From Pisolithus tinctorius (Eukaryota; Basidiomycota; Agaricomycetes; Boletales; Pisolithaceae), in the NCBI GenBank assembly GCA_024663395.1, contig JANFAH010000003.1:3844001-3908000 (forward strand): a stretch of 64,000 bases of DNA. Direction: 5' to 3'. The notes under the pieces were generated by a model, which saw nothing but the letters and a program-made list of their open reading frames with translations, did not search any database and had not been told where the DNA came from. Positions 10,616 to 22,839 of the stretch are shown here, piece after piece. Each line of letters opens with the position of its first letter. Position 1 is the first letter of the stretch. The position numbers and the translations under genes are program-made.

Positions 10616-11341
10616 GTGTCAGGACCACTCACTCTGACAAACTCTGACACTGCCAGAGGGCTAGAATCAAAGTGCAGAGGAAGTCTGACAAAGCCAAGAG
10701 GCAGAAGTGGAGTGAAGGCATTGGGTTCAGCTTGTGTGCTGCTCAAGTCTTGTAGGCAGCCAAAGGTGGGTTTCAAGGCTGCAAGAAAATTACAGTTTGG
10801 TGTCAAATCTGGTCAGCCTAAAGTGGATATGAAGTGCACAGCACCCCAAGATGAGCAGCAGCACAAGAACCTATGTGATGACTCAGAAGAAGAGAACATG
10901 TCTTTGTATGACACTGCAGATCACAGCACAGTGCATGATATAGCAGATGATGATGTCATGGAGGAACCAACTTACTCTGCTCAATCAAGATTCCCCTTCC
11001 TCTGGTGCAATGTACAAAAAGGATTCAAAGTCAGATGCAAGATGCTTGGGATTAATCCAGTCATCACTGGCACATCCCATTTCTATCACATGTCCATGCC
11101 CCCCCCCAATGGCACTGAAGAGCAGGAAGTGGCATCCACTACCAGTAGGACCACTGTTCAGTCATGGTCTTGTGTCATGTGTGATTTGCATGGTACATTC
11201 AACAACCACACAGTGCTTCACAAGCATCTCAGCTGGGACCACCCAGAAATTAATGTGAAGTGGAACACAGTGAGTGTTGATGCTTGGGTCACATGCTCCA
11301 TCTCAAGCACTCCTAGGACTACAGTGAGTTGTTGCTCTTGA
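10616..11341 (+). CDS. Zinc-finger-like hypothetical protein inside the mobile island
   Basis: A single frame of 241 codons. The N-terminal third is basic (Lys/Arg/Ser-rich). The middle is acidic (DDSEEENMSLYDTAD, then ADDDVMEEP). The C-terminal part contains one C2H2-like finger: CVMCDLHGTFNN followed by HKHLSWDH, with Cys pair spacing of two and His pair spacing of four. Such single fingers after an acidic segment are common in mobile-element accessory proteins of agaricomycetes, but I cannot name this one. The start codon is a guess: the frame is open only from just upstream. It may be cargo or an accessory gene of the Helitron, or a separate relic. Confidence 0.4.
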   Translation: MSGPLTLTNSDTARGLESKCRGSLTKPRGRSGVKALGSACVLLKSCRQPKVGFKAARKLQFGVKSGQPKVDMKCTAPQDEQQHKNLCDDSEEENMSLYDTADHSTVHDIADDDVMEEPTYSAQSRFPFLWCNVQKGFKVRCKMLGINPVITGTSHFYHMSMPPPNGTEEQEVASTTSRTTVQSWSCVMCDLHGTFNNHTVLHKHLSWDHPEINVKWNTVSVDAWVTCSISSTPRTTVSCCS

Positions 11342-11532
11342 AGCATCCCTTGTACAAGCTCAGCCTTCAGATTTCAGAGTGGAGGTTGGAAGAGTGTTAG
11401 AATGGTGAGAGGGGAGAGGGGAGATTCAGAGGGATGGAAGGCAGAGGCCAGAGGACTGGATGCATTGCATGATTATATCAGCATAATTTGTGAGCTCTAC
11501 AACAACACTCAACTACCATTATCAGTACCAAC

Positions 11533-11560
11533 CCACCACCACCACCACCACCACCACCAC
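11533..11560 (+). repeat. CCA microsatellite (poly-His codons)
   Basis: About nine CCA/CAC triplets in a row inside a short frame that would encode a His run. It lies in the mobile island and has no supported coding role. Confidence 0.8.
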
Positions 11561-11589
11561 ATGATGACAATGACAGCCTGGAACATGTA

Positions 11590-12160
11590 ATAATATACTC
11601 AATATTTCATCCAGAAGTAATTTTTGATGTTTTGATCTATGATTTTCATGTGGAAAGACTTTATATCTGATTTGATTTTTTGTTGAAAAATATTTCACTG
11701 CATATTACATGTTTGTGCATAAAAAAGGCAGAATGTTTTTCAGATGAGCTTTAGCACACAATTCATTATTGCAGTACAATATTTGGGCTAAGTAAATACT
11801 TCCTACCTTTTAAACTTTCTGCTCACAAAAAAGCAGATTGTTAAATCAAAAAAAAAGTGAGATATATTGGAGAACTATTTACAATGTATCACACATATTG
11901 TACTCAAAATCATTCTGCTGAACATCCATAATTATTTTATATGCAACAATTTAAGTTTTTCTGATAATATTTTGTGAGGCATGGTAGACAATACAAATCC
12001 TATATGTTTTTACAATATTTGTCACAAAAACATCCCAAATTAAAGAGTCTCATTTTTCAATCTTTTTTTAAAATGTTTTTAGCAAAGAAATTGAGAAATG
12101 CTTCCAGTGTAAATATACATAGGATGAATCATAATGCAGCTTTGACTTCAGTAGGGGCGT
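11590..12160. other. AT-rich end of the mobile-element island
   Basis: Strongly AT-rich sequence with runs such as TTTTTTTAAAATG and AAAAAAAAAG, no open frame of interest, and almost no CpG. It ends just before 12167, the stop of the first multi-pass membrane protein gene. The right-hand edge of the island must therefore fall between about 12130 and 12166, a few bases from that gene. Confidence 0.5.
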
Positions 12161-12166
12161 TGGAGA

Positions 12167-13394
12167 TCACACCATAGAATTTTTATCTGCTCCTGTCAGT
12201 GATTGCCTGCAGTTCGTCACGGGCCCAGCATCTGAATCTGCGGTGCCAGGTGTGGCAGACCTCTTGCCAACTACTATAATTTCACCTCCACTATTCCTGC
12301 CAATGCCATGTACCCTTCGCAAGTTCGGGTTGAGTGAGAATATGAGTATGTCGTCAGATAATGGCGCATTCCAACTACGAGCCCACTCCGGTCTTGAGAA
12401 CCAGAGCGTTGCGCACAACACACCCATGACGGTTACGTAGTTGTTGGTTAACAATAGCAGCCCGGTGATAGTGAAGGACTGATCAGTTATGACAAAGATG
12501 ATTAGTGCAATATTGAAGATGAGGGGGAAGATGAAATTGGCGGCAGAAATGTAAAAGATTTGACGGATACGAGCTGGCATTCCGCCTGCTGCATGTTGGG
12601 AAACACGGATCGTTCAGTCTGCCTGTGAAGGTGTAGGAGAATGTACTCACCGCTTTTTACCCAACTTGTGCGGACATGGAGGTTGTAAAGGAAAAGGATA
12701 ACAGAATACCTTTGGAAAAGAAAACAGCTAAGGCTTTGAATGGAGTGCTTCGAAAATTAGCAACTTACGCGTTGTCTGCTATTTGCATCGTCCATTCAGC
12801 AATCAAATTAGGGTTGCGGAACCAGGTAGGTAGCTTCGTCCTGGGTGAGACCCTCCACGCTTGCAGATTTAACATAGTTAATGAGGAAATGAGTCTACAA
12901 CGTACATACAAAATTAGTGCGCAATGGACCTAAAATTGACAAGGTAACGCACGAGAACCACCACTCGGGCACATTTGATGCATAACGGGAATGCAAATAC
13001 TTTTATCAGAGTGGCCAGAGGAGTACTGCCGAGGGGATAAAGCGCAAAGAGGCGAGTCAACAATATCGAGTCGCAGGGTAATGGTGGGAAGACAGAGAAG
13101 GCGACGCCAGCAAAGTAGACACTGGTCGGTAGCGGATTGAACGGGTCGACTATGGCCTTCCCATTGGTCAAGCCAACCAATACACCCATTGTTAGGACGA
13201 TGCAGATGGCAAACACATTCAGTCGGAATACCACGCGGCGTCGAGACTCCCTGGTGGAGAGGGCGAAAAGGACTATACAGAGGGTGAAACAGACAGGCAG
13301 AGAAAGCAGTGTTTGCAATGATAAAGTCGAAACTAGGACGTATATTGTTGACGAATGCACTAACAGTGGCCTCTGTATCTGTCGCTGAGGACAT
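12167..13394 (-). pseudogene. Multi-pass membrane protein, paralogue A, two frame breaks
   Basis: Same family and exon plan as the intact paralogue at 21523-22738. Exons: 13394-12953, 12894-12769, 12709-12651 and 12588-12167, with GTGCGT, GTAAGT and GTGAGT donors. Exon 1 (MSSATDTEATVSAF...) is 442 bp against 441 in the intact copy. The extra base is near 13286 (GTTTCACCCT where GTTTACCCT is expected) and throws the frame in helix 1. Exon 2 has a further surplus at 12825-12832 (a TACC/TACC doubling before the Trp-Phe-Arg-Asn-Pro block). Exon 3 is 59 bp, exactly as in the other copies. Seven hydrophobic segments are recognisable. The last exon ends intact with a polar tail. Function unknown; either a recent pseudogene or a gene with assembly errors. 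Confidence 0.8.
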
Positions 13395-13510
13395 CTCTTG
13401 AGACGGGATGAGCCTGATTGCACACATGCACAACTATTATACTCGCCATAGACGTACTGGACCGTCCTACCTCCCTTGAATGCAGAGCCTAAAAAGGGAT
13501 AGTTCTCCAT

Positions 13511-15670
13511 TCAATTGAGATGACTTGGTTTGAATCCCTTGAGGCCATCGATCAGTGGCGGCGGGGGAGTTCTTGATTATGCATTTACCTTCTTCCCTGA
13601 TGGTTTAGGGCACTTTCCGTACTAGCACCCTTGTATTCTACCTCATCATCGATCGGCCAGCACAGGTGCTGCCGTTGGTTTCTACGCGCTTGTAAAATTG
13701 AAACAACGAAACCCGCTAGGCCGCAACTGGCACTGTTTTTCTTATCAAGCTGGCATCTGCGCGGGAGAGACAGGAGTCCCACTGGCATATGTAATAAGTA
13801 AAGTTGCAATCAATGGAGACATCCTAACCTGAACTTTGCGGTTAGTCCTTGATACTGACGGCAAGTTGAGGCAGTGATAACGAAACAGGAAGAATGTTCG
13901 CAGGATGTGAAGGAAACACGCAAGAAATAATTTGCGAAAGGTAAGGTGGTGTGGGGAAGATATATTGCTCGGAATGTGCCAGCTGCGCACGATGCTGTTG
14001 ACCAGAAACAGATTTATGAGTTACGATAAATGAACTGATGTCTTGACCATGACATGATTATTATCGGTTGGCGCCCGCATAGCCGAGTAAGACCAAGGAT
14101 TAGGATAACTCCCAAATAAGATTGACACCCAGGCGATAATGCATTAACTGGTAAAGACTGACACACATTTCCCTGGTGACCGTGACTATAAACTCCTGAA
14201 TATATCTTGGTTTTACGAACCTCTGTACGGTATTCCCTCGCAGATCGGCTGCTACCTTCTGCTTTCCACCAGCATGTGTTCAGCAGAGGCAGTCGCCCCT
14301 ATGCGCTCCAGTGTTAGTTCTCAGGATCACTATCACTGTAAACCCCCACCTGACCAAGCATGATTCGCAAGACATTTAGTTCTTGAGGAGATTTGTTTGC
14401 GAACTCATTCCGTTGAGCTCGGACGTACGGTTTTGAAGGCCAGGAACCGAACAAAAAACCTGAACTGGGTCGACCATAGGAGAGGGGGCATTGGGCTGGG
14501 CTTACGGGAACGAAAAACATTAGTCGGATATTCAAATTCAACTTGTCTTGTTGTCTTGTCTTGCTCCACGCACGCAGGAATATGCAAGTGGGATGACCTT
14601 GTGGATATCGTGAATCGTGCACCTCTGAGTGCTCAACAACACTTCCATGGAGCGAACGCTCTTCGGATATAGTATAGTCCTGAGAACATCCATGGCCGGT
14701 TGCACGATGTCGTATACACACCAGTGCATCTTAACGTTAAACTTGATGGGAAAGTTTTCGAATACTAATGGGTGCAGGTGGGTGCGCAACTCGAGATCTA
14801 CCGGTAGAAAGGCTCAAGCACTCACCATTTATAATGGAAATGCAAACATAACTTCGCTGTTTCTTAGGCTTTCATCAAAGGGTGGGCAAGCCCTTACGTC
14901 GACTTTGACTTTGTTTGGTCATCTACAACCCACGTTGGGTAGGACATGAGTCAGGGCTTCAGCGACCTCCTGACCACACTAGTGCTAGGAACTACATTCA
15001 TACCCAACAGGGTCGTCAGTGAGTCGAGCGGCCTGAAGGATACGCCTTCGAGCCTGCTCATCGCAGCCTCGGGCAGATGGCGACAACGAAAGTCTGCACG
15101 CGTAAGGATGCACAACCTACCACTGACCTGCACCATTGGGAAGATGATTCAAAACACCTGGTCACAAAGTTTACGATGTTCGTACAAGTAGCTGATGCGG
15201 GGGTACTCCTGGAACACCCCCAGCCCAGGCCGGTACGTGATTGCCAGCGTGTTACACGCCCCGGTGCTGGGACTAATGGGGGATGGCGGAGATACTGTTG
15301 GAGCATCCTGCCTGACGAGAGGTTGGCCCGAGTCGTACACGGGGCCTTTTCTAGAGGCACCACACGTGTATCGCATCGAGGATTGGTATTATTGGCACCG
15401 CAGGTTGGCGTATTCTCTAATTCGGCTTGGAACCCTGCAACCTCGAACCTAACCCTTGTTGGGGCAGGGTAACTGGCCTGACAACCATCTCGTAGATCAG
15501 AGGCCTTAGCCCGCCATCCCACGTATCGTACAAATAAATTCATATGCATACATGAGGAAGCGCCACAGCTACTAAAGTTTATCGACGTGCAGGCTGTAAT
15601 AACCCATCGTTTTAAGAAGTGCGGTATGCGAGTGTACTGCAGGCGGGAAAGAGGGGGGGGCTGTGTGATA
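13511..15670. other. Intergenic, no confident gene
   Basis: Several short frames exist on both strands (for example a minus-strand piece near 14789-14600 reading VFENFPIKFNVKMHWCVYDI and another at 15136-14951), but they do not join into a recognisable protein. The last part, 15590-15670, matches the 3' flank of the intact paralogue at 21455-21530 and belongs to the duplicated block. Confidence 0.4.
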
Positions 15671-15674
15671 GAAA

Positions 15675-16905
15675 TTACACCAACATATACTTTATTCTCT
15701 TTGTCCGGGGTGTTGAATTCTGTCCCCCAGCTCGGTGCCCGAGTTCGTCGAGCCAAGTGTGACAGACCCTTTCCCTATCACCACAACTTCCGCTCCCACT
15801 TTTCCCCCCAGTGACGCGATCCCCTCCTGAGTTCAGCTTGGGCGGGATGGACCATATGGTCAGACAATGGTTCATTACGGGTCCGAACCCACTCCGATCC
15901 GGAGAACCATAGTGTCGCGCACAACACACCAATGACGGTTACATAGTTGTTGATCATGAGCAGTAGCACCCCGGTAGTGGGATTCCGATCAGTCGTGATA
16001 TAGCTGATTTGTGCAATAGTTGAAGATAAGAGGGAAGACGAAATTGGCCACAGAGATGTAGAAGATTTGTCGGATACGCTCTGCTAAGCCGCCCACTGCA
16101 GGTCAGGAATATCCAGTTAATTCTTTGTTTTGTACCATGAAGAATCAAGGTGTGCTGACCTCTTTTAACCTGACGATGTGCGGACGCGAAGGTTGTAAAG
16201 AAAGATGGTGACATGAGTACCTTTCAAAGAGGTGATACGTTGAGCCCTTCATTGCATCGCGCGTGAGGAAGCCAACTTACAAGTTGTCTGCAATTTGCAT
16301 CGCCCACTCAGCAGTCATTTTGGGGTTACGGAACCATGCAGTGGCCTCATCCTGCTCGAGAGCCAAAGTGCTCGGCTGAGAGCTAACATAGTCGTTGATA
16401 CCAATGGACTGTACAAGGTGTCATCGGCAAATGGAACTCAACCCGGACGAAGAAACGTACGAGAACGATCACTCGAGCACATTTGACGCAGAAGGGGAAT
16501 GTGAATATCTTCAACAGAGTGATACGAGGTGTGTTGGAGACGGGATACAGTGCAAAGAGCCGAGTTAACAATATCGAGTCGTACTAGTACCGGTGGGAAG
16601 ATAGGCGAAGACGATCGAAGCGACGTAGACACCTTTCGATACTGGATTGAATGGGTTGACTATTGCCTGTCCCACCAACCAGACCAGTTAATACGCCTAG
16701 CGTCATAGGCGGCACAGATGGCCAATACATTCAGTCGAAATACCAAGCGCTGGCGAGACTCTTTGGTGGAGAATGCAAAAAGGACTACGAGGAGGGTCAA
16801 TAGGCAGGCAGAGAATGCGGTGGCTGATAGGATGGCGTCGAAGCTTGGACGTATTCCAGCGATGAAACCGTCGATGATGACGTCCGGGCTAATCTCTGAG
16901 GACAT
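15675..16905 (-). pseudogene. Multi-pass membrane protein, paralogue B, at least five frame breaks
   Basis: Starts MSSEISPDVIIDGF at 16905 and follows the same exon plan: GTACGT donor after the CARVIVL segment near 16460, then the exon with EWAMQIADNL, the short third exon, and a last exon with IRQIFYISVANFVFPLIF and LMINNYVTVIGVLCATLWF. Compared base by base with the intact paralogue there are single extra bases in helix 2 (near 16700), after GGTGGGA (near 16665), in FAVFPP (near 16600), in the VLYDS block (near 16590) and in the helix 6 block (near 16017). No missing base was seen. It cannot be translated as it stands. The 5' and 3' flanks are also homologous to those of the intact copy. 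Confidence 0.8.
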
Positions 16906-16959
16906 TTGTGGGATGGGTGTATCTGAACTCACAGACACACCACTGATATACTCTTGCTA

Positions 16960-18330
16960 GATGCCGGATGATTGCCATGCCTGATTCACACCATCCAGTA
17001 ATGCAAGGGTCTCATCAGAAATAGCTCTCACGTGTTTCATAGCGGGACATCAGTGGCTGGGAGAAGCAGCTCATCAGTGAGACCATAGCCTTGGACACTG
17101 ATATCTTACCTGGAGTGCGTTTTGACCATCAATGATCTCGTACCCCCACTGAAACAATGGACATTACCATGAGAATCCATATCGGAGAGACGGGGCTCAA
17201 ACTGATCTTGCTCTGGGAGTGGAATTATCCATACAACGTGCCATAACTTCGGGGGGGGGGACTTCTTGATGACTCTAATTATAAATTTGCGCCCATGTGC
17301 TCTCAAGATTGATGCAGGACGAGATATCAATCGTGCACGAGGTTGCGGAGCGATGGCGATGGAGGCTTGAGGGATGTAAGCTGACTGCGAAGAGCTTCAC
17401 CATTCAGCGCTTCAGCCATCAAATCCAGACACTGGCTATTCGCCAGCATCGGCGACCAGTTATTGGATGGGTCAAAATAAAATTTTCCAATTTGGTGTAA
17501 AGTTAACGGGCACGTGCTGAATTTCAGCTGGCTGTGACTCAAGCTATGACTAGATGATATCCCCGCTTGTCCGTTCCTCGCACCACACTCCCCTGAGGAG
17601 CCTTGGGGCGCGAACGTACAGGTACAGTACAAAATAGGGAAATGGGCACGAACAATGGATATCAGTCTTTATCTGCTAACGTCGTTATCAGGTAGTCTTC
17701 CCTAGGCCAACCAAAGACTCGACGCAAGACAATCGTTCCTTCGTTATCAGCCAAGATGCCAGTTACTAGTGTTATTGTGGAATTGTCCCAATCCTGTGTC
17801 CCGCTCGATTCTTGTAAGTCTCGTAATCCTTACTAAAACTGGTTGGGCTGCATACCCCAATCATTTGTTGCAAGTATTTGCATTTGCTCCGTGGTCAGCA
17901 ATACTATGGAAAGCCAAACTTTCCATACAGTACATCTTCCACGCAGCTCTAATTCCCACCTGATCGTGGCTAAATGGTTTCTTGTAGCTGCGGGAATGGC
18001 CTGAGCATCTTTCGTGTTTCTTGAGCAGGTCTTGTTACTTCAATTCTGCAGTCTGATCAACTGATCGGTAGTCTGAAACGAGGGTACCGACAGTACGGAA
18101 AGCGCTCCTCAACACCCGGCAAGAAGGTAAACACGTAATCCTGTGGTTTTTATACCGCCTCCACGGATCTTCGATCATTCCAACCGTGGACTCAGAGTTA
18201 TCTTCTCGATGGAAGGTGTACTGACTCTTTTCTTAGAACCCGCCTTGGGCTGTGCAAACGGGCGGTATTGACCCAACGAGTAGAGTATACATATCAGTGG
18301 TGCGTGTATGCATTCAGATTCACACCATCT
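16960..18330. other. Intergenic, duplicated 5' flank and unassigned sequence
   Basis: The first 150 bp resemble the 5' flank of the intact paralogue (TGATATACTCTT...GATGATTGCCATGCCTGAT). Around 17100-17000 the minus strand gives short text (ISVQGYGLTDELLLPATDVP) resembling text upstream of the intact paralogue (FGVEGYSPTNFTVLSSYPDD), a sign that a neighbouring gene fragment was duplicated with it. The rest, to 18330, has no recognisable gene. Confidence 0.4.
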
Positions 18331-18335
18331 CACAA

Positions 18336-19541
18336 ATGTCCTCAGTGACAGATCCAGAGGCTATCATCAGTGGGTTCGTTAATGACATACATTCAGCTTT
18401 CGTCATTACCGTGGCAAATACTGCTTTCTCTGCCTCTTTGTTTACCCTTTTTGTTGTCCTCCTTGCCCTCTCCACCGAAGAGTCTCGACGCCGTGTGATA
18501 TTCCGACTAAATGTGTTTGCTATCTGTATCGTCTTCACGATGGGCATAGTGATCGGCTTCTGCAACGGGAAGATCGTAGTCGGCCGGCTCTATTGGATGC
18601 CGCCAAGTGTTCCTATTGCTGCAGTCGCCTTCACCGTCTTCCCACCGTTGCTGTGCGACTCGATATTGTTATCTCGCCTCTTTGCACTGTATCCCCTCCG
18701 CAGTACATCTTCGGCCACTCTCTTGAAGATACTTGCATTCCCATTCTGCGTTCAAAAGCGCTCGAGTGGTAGTTCTCGTGCGTTAATTGTCGATATTTAG
18801 GTCCATTTACCCACTGATTCTTCTGTATGCAGACTCTTTTCCTCAATGACTATGTCAGGTCCGCGACGACAGCTCCAGGTCTCCTCCGGGGTCAGGACGC
18901 CACCTGGTTCCGTAACCCTCGCTTAATCGCGGAATGGACATTGCAAATAGCAGACAACTCGTGAGTTGGTAAACCTGGAAGCGCTCCATTGAAAACCTTG
19001 AATTGTTCTCCTTCTCTAAGGTATTCTGTTAGTCTCTTCCTTTACAACCTCTATGTCCGCGCGGGTTCAGTAACACGTCGTGAGTACGTACTCCCATATA
19101 TCTTTGCAAGGGGACTGAACGACACGCATTTCCCGGCATGCAGAAGGTGGGATGCCAGCCCGTATCCGCCAGGTCTTTTACATTTCCGCCGCCAATTTTG
19201 TCCTCCCTCTCATCTTTAGCATCGTACTAATAATCCTCTTCGCAACTCCGCGGCTCCTCGCTATCGGTGAGCTTCTATGGTTAATCAACAGCTACGTAAC
19301 CGTCCTGGGTGTCTTGTGTGCAACGCTCTGGTTTTCAGGATCAGAGTGGGCTCGGATCCGCAATGAACCATCATCTGGTAACATGTTCTCGTTTAAACCG
19401 ACCTTGCAAGGGGTGTATGACAGAAAACATGGGTGTGAAATTGCAGTAGTTGGCGAGAGGCTTGTCACGCCAGACATGGTAGGCATTGACTTCGCTCGCG
19501 ACGGACTGCAAGCCACCCCCCGCGCTGACGGAAGAGAGTAG
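18336..19541 (+). pseudogene. Multi-pass membrane protein, paralogue C, one extra base
   Basis: Exons 18336-18777, 18833-18960, 19021-19079 and 19144-19541, all with GT...AG borders. Exon lengths are 442, 128, 59 and 398 bp; the intact paralogue has 441, 128, 59 and 419. The single surplus base sits at about 18750 (GTTCAAAAGCGCT where the family has a VKxARV helix), so helix 4 and everything after it fall out of frame. Without it the whole protein would read with seven hydrophobic helices, ending in a polar tail. This copy is the only one on the plus strand. No splice choice I tried avoids the shift. A sequencing error is a serious alternative to a pseudogene. Confidence 0.8.
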
Positions 19542-19619
19542 GTACTGTACGGTATGATCCCCAACCCTTCTGAAATCAAAACCAGCATCACAATTTTTGT
19601 CCTAGCTCGTTTGTGTCTT

Positions 19620-21520
19620 CACCAGTGTATTCGCATACGACACTTCTTGAAATGGTTGGTTACTATGTATATCAGATTCTCTGTAACATACAGTGTATAA
19701 GAGATTGCTTGTAAATGGTATACTCCTGGCATATTTATTGGCCACGGCGGATGCGCAACTGAAGGAGTGTTTAATGGCCGTTTTTTGATTTCGCTAGGTC
19801 CCCGTAACAGACCTTGAGGAGTCAATGGCGTGCAGCCTACTGAGCTGCGAGATCAGAGTGGGTGGAGATGGGAAGGTAAAACCAGCCCATGTGGTTTACC
19901 CCTTATCGTTCGCCCGACCGAGTTGATTAAGGGGGGAGGTGAGCATTTTAGGGAAACAAGTTGACGCCAGCGGAATTGCCAAGAGGCGAGGACAAGTGAT
20001 GACTGATATCTGACCCGCCTTTGGCTGCAGTTGGGGACGAATTCGGGCTTCTTGTGCGATCCTGCGTCGGTTGTTGTCAGTCGCTACAACTGTTCGATGA
20101 TGAGGTGAAAGCCACTAATCCGATGTCAGCTCATCGAAATCGTTGAGGTGTCACTACACTGTTGGAAGAGCCAAAATAGATTTCTTATGTGATAAGCTGT
20201 TCTTAGTGTCTGGGGTGTATCCTGGCACGTAGTCCTTACTCACAAATGAGCGGATAGGCATCACCTGCAATGTCCGTTGCCTGATCATCGTGCACAACGT
20301 GCTTTTCCATACTGCTACCTTGCATGTCTTGCCTCAGTCAGTTGGCCCAGATCAGAGCCAACAAGACTAAGTGCTCGCAAAATCAAAGCGAGAAGTTCAA
20401 GCTAGTGTTGTCGTTTGCATCTGAGCCGGAGCTCGAAGGGAACAGGGGATCTACTGAGGTAACACCTTCAGTGCAATGGATGGACGTGCGGATTTCGGGA
20501 ACCTCTCAAATCAATTGATGGCGGGCCGTCGAGTCCACACCTTCGTCGTTAATCTGGCCGGAACTTCTGCATGCTCGAGGGCGTAACCCCTCACTGAGCC
20601 GCCCAGCAGCAGCCATAGTGAAATGACGACCCTACTGGATACGAATATGATTCCTAGTCCACCAAAGCGGGAACAGAGAGGTCGGCACTGCAATGACGAA
20701 CAGCCGCCTTTCGGAGGTGAAGCGTTGACGAACATAGTCAGGTATGGATTTTCTCGTAACTTTTTTTTTTCTCCAGAAACGTGAGAAAACACAGGCGGGG
20801 AGACAGTCTGAATCCGTGAAGATATGACGGACACTGGCACCCGTGTTCCGCCTCATAATCAGCTGGATAGCATGGGAGCCGCCACCGGTTTATACATACT
20901 GTACTTGTTGCCGAATACCAAACTTCATCAAGTTCGTTCCGCGCTGGAACGGCAAACTAAGATACCGGAATAACGATGACTTAGCTTATTATTGGTGCGT
21001 ATCAAAAGCTATACCTGCCTTGGGGTTGCGCGATGTGCAAGTGCTAGGTGTACCCTCTGTTTGGACCGATAGCATAGCACCACACACCTGGGTGGAGCCG
21101 TATCTCCTTGCATTTGATGTTTCTGTTAACCTAGTTAATGTTCCACGCGGGTCCCGAGACAGGTTCGGAGCCCTCGAAGCCAGATACGTGAAGGCTAGCA
21201 CGTTACGCATCCAAATACTTCCTATCATGGGGCTACTGGATATGCTCGAAGCTGGAGCGTTAGGCCTGGGATTCCTGCCCAAACAAATGCTGATTGGACG
21301 AACAGGTGGACGAGTTCTCCGAGTCAGCCTGGGGGTAATAGAAACCGCAGACACGAAAGTGACCAGTCTGGGAACCAAAATGAGCGTGTATGTATCTAAC
21401 TTCATAACTAGTGTCACAATTACATCTAGTACAGATTTCATAAATATGCGTGTGGTCGTCACCCGTCGTTTTGAAAAGCATCGTGTGCATGTGCACTGCA
21501 GGTAGCACCAGTGTGATATA
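19620..21520. other. Intergenic with one long ambiguous frame
   Basis: At 19625-19665 the minus strand matches the 3' flank of the other paralogues (AAGAAGTGTCGTATGCGAAT), so the duplicated block extends past the gene. At 20843-21505 the plus strand is open for 220 codons and the minus strand for 157 codons over 20989-21462. Neither translation shows a known motif, and I do not accept either as a gene. The rest has only short frames. Confidence 0.35.
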
Positions 21521-21522
21521 TA

Positions 21523-22738
21523 TCACACCAAGCTATACTTGTTCTCTTTCTCCGAGGTTGTGAATTGGTTGGAATCCGACCCGGTGTCCGTGCCTGTCGC
21601 GTCAAGTGTGACAGACTCTTTCCTTATTACAAGGACGTCGCTTCCACTCCTCCCACCGGCAACATGGTCTCTGGGAAACTTCGGCCTGGGCGAGTTGAAC
21701 ATATGGTCGGACAATGATTCGTTGCATGCGCGAACCCACTCCGTTCCGGAGAACCACAATGTTGCACATAATACACCCATGACGGTTATATAGTTGTTCA
21801 TCGTGAGCAGCATAACGCCGGTAGTGGGATTCCGATCAGTCGTGATACAGATGATTTGTGCGATATTGAAGATAAGGGGGAAGACGAAATTGGCAAGGGA
21901 GATGTAGAAGATTTGGCGGATACGCTCCGCCACTCCGCCGGCTACATGTAAGAAAATGCATGAGTTTTTGATTCGCCCACGAAGAATTTTGGGAATATGC
22001 TAACCTCTTTTAACCGACGATGTGCGGGCGTGGAGGTTGTAGAGGAAAAAGCTGACAGAATACCTTTCGAAGAATGATAAGCGCTTCGTTGGCTCGCAAA
22101 GGAGGACTCGCACTCACAAGTTGTCTGCGATTTGCATCGTCCATTCAGAGACCATGAAGGGGTTACGGAACCAGGCAGCAGCTTCTTCCTGCTCGAGGCC
22201 CGTAGTGTTCAACGCGGAGCTAACGTAGTCGTTGACGCCGAAAGACTGCGCAAAGCGTCACCGGAAAATAAAACTCAAAGTAGAAGAAGAAACGTACGAG
22301 GACAATCACTCGAGCACATTTGACACAGAAGGGGAATGCGAATATCTTGATCAAAGTGGTGCGAGGTGTGTTGGAGATGGGATACAATGCAAAGAGCCGA
22401 GTCAACAATATCGAGTCGTACAGTACCGGTGGGAAGACAGCGAAGACAATTGAAGCAATGTAGACACCTTTCGACACCTGATTGAATGGGTCGATTATTG
22501 CTCTCCCACTGACCAGGCTAGAGAATATGCCCAACGCCAAAGCGACGCAGATAGCTAACACGTTCAGTCGGAACACCAAGCGCCGTCGCGACTCTTTTGT
22601 GGAGAATGCGAAAAGAACAATAAGGAGGGTAAACAGACACGCAGAGAATGCGGTATCCGTAAGGACATAGTCGAAGTTTGGATGTATCGCAGCGATGAAA
22701 TCATTGATGATGGTCTCTGAACCAGCCACTGAGGACAT
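21523..22738 (-). CDS. Multi-pass (seven-helix) membrane protein, intact paralogue D, 348 aa
   Basis: Four exons: 22738-22298, 22245-22118, 22063-22005 and 21941-21523 (441, 128, 59 and 419 bp; 1,047 in total, a multiple of three). Introns are 52, 54 and 63 bp with GTACGT, GTGAGT and GTTAGC donors. Predicted helices: residues about 20-45 (TDTAFSACLFTLLIVLFAF), 55-78, 92-118 (VYIASIVFAVFPPVLYDSIL), 126-147, 180-205 (WTMQIADNLYSVSFFLYNL), 213-238 (IFYISLANFVFPLIF) and 245-270 (MNNYITVMGVLCATLWF), then a 75-residue polar tail. Topology resembles a receptor-like seven-helix protein; the family looks like a lineage-expanded agaricomycete group without a named function. It is the only one of the four local copies that reads through unbroken. 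Confidence 0.85.
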
Positions 22739-22839
22739 CGTGAGATGGGGTGTATGTTTGAACGCTCACACGTATCTCTGATATGATATACTCTTCTAGG
22801 ATGTATGGAAGATTACCATACCTGATGTACACAGCCTGA

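Noticed and set aside
11533..11560. CCA run as a functional His-rich protein segment
   Set aside because: It lies in a 62-codon frame with no other support, inside a mobile island; a microsatellite is sufficient.
15058..15756. 232-codon minus-strand frame
   Set aside because: It overlaps the end of paralogue B in the wrong frame and shows no domain; treated as a chance frame.
20989..21462. Minus-strand 157-codon gene
   Set aside because: Thr/Arg/Ser-rich text without motif, opposite an equally open plus frame; no splice or start support.
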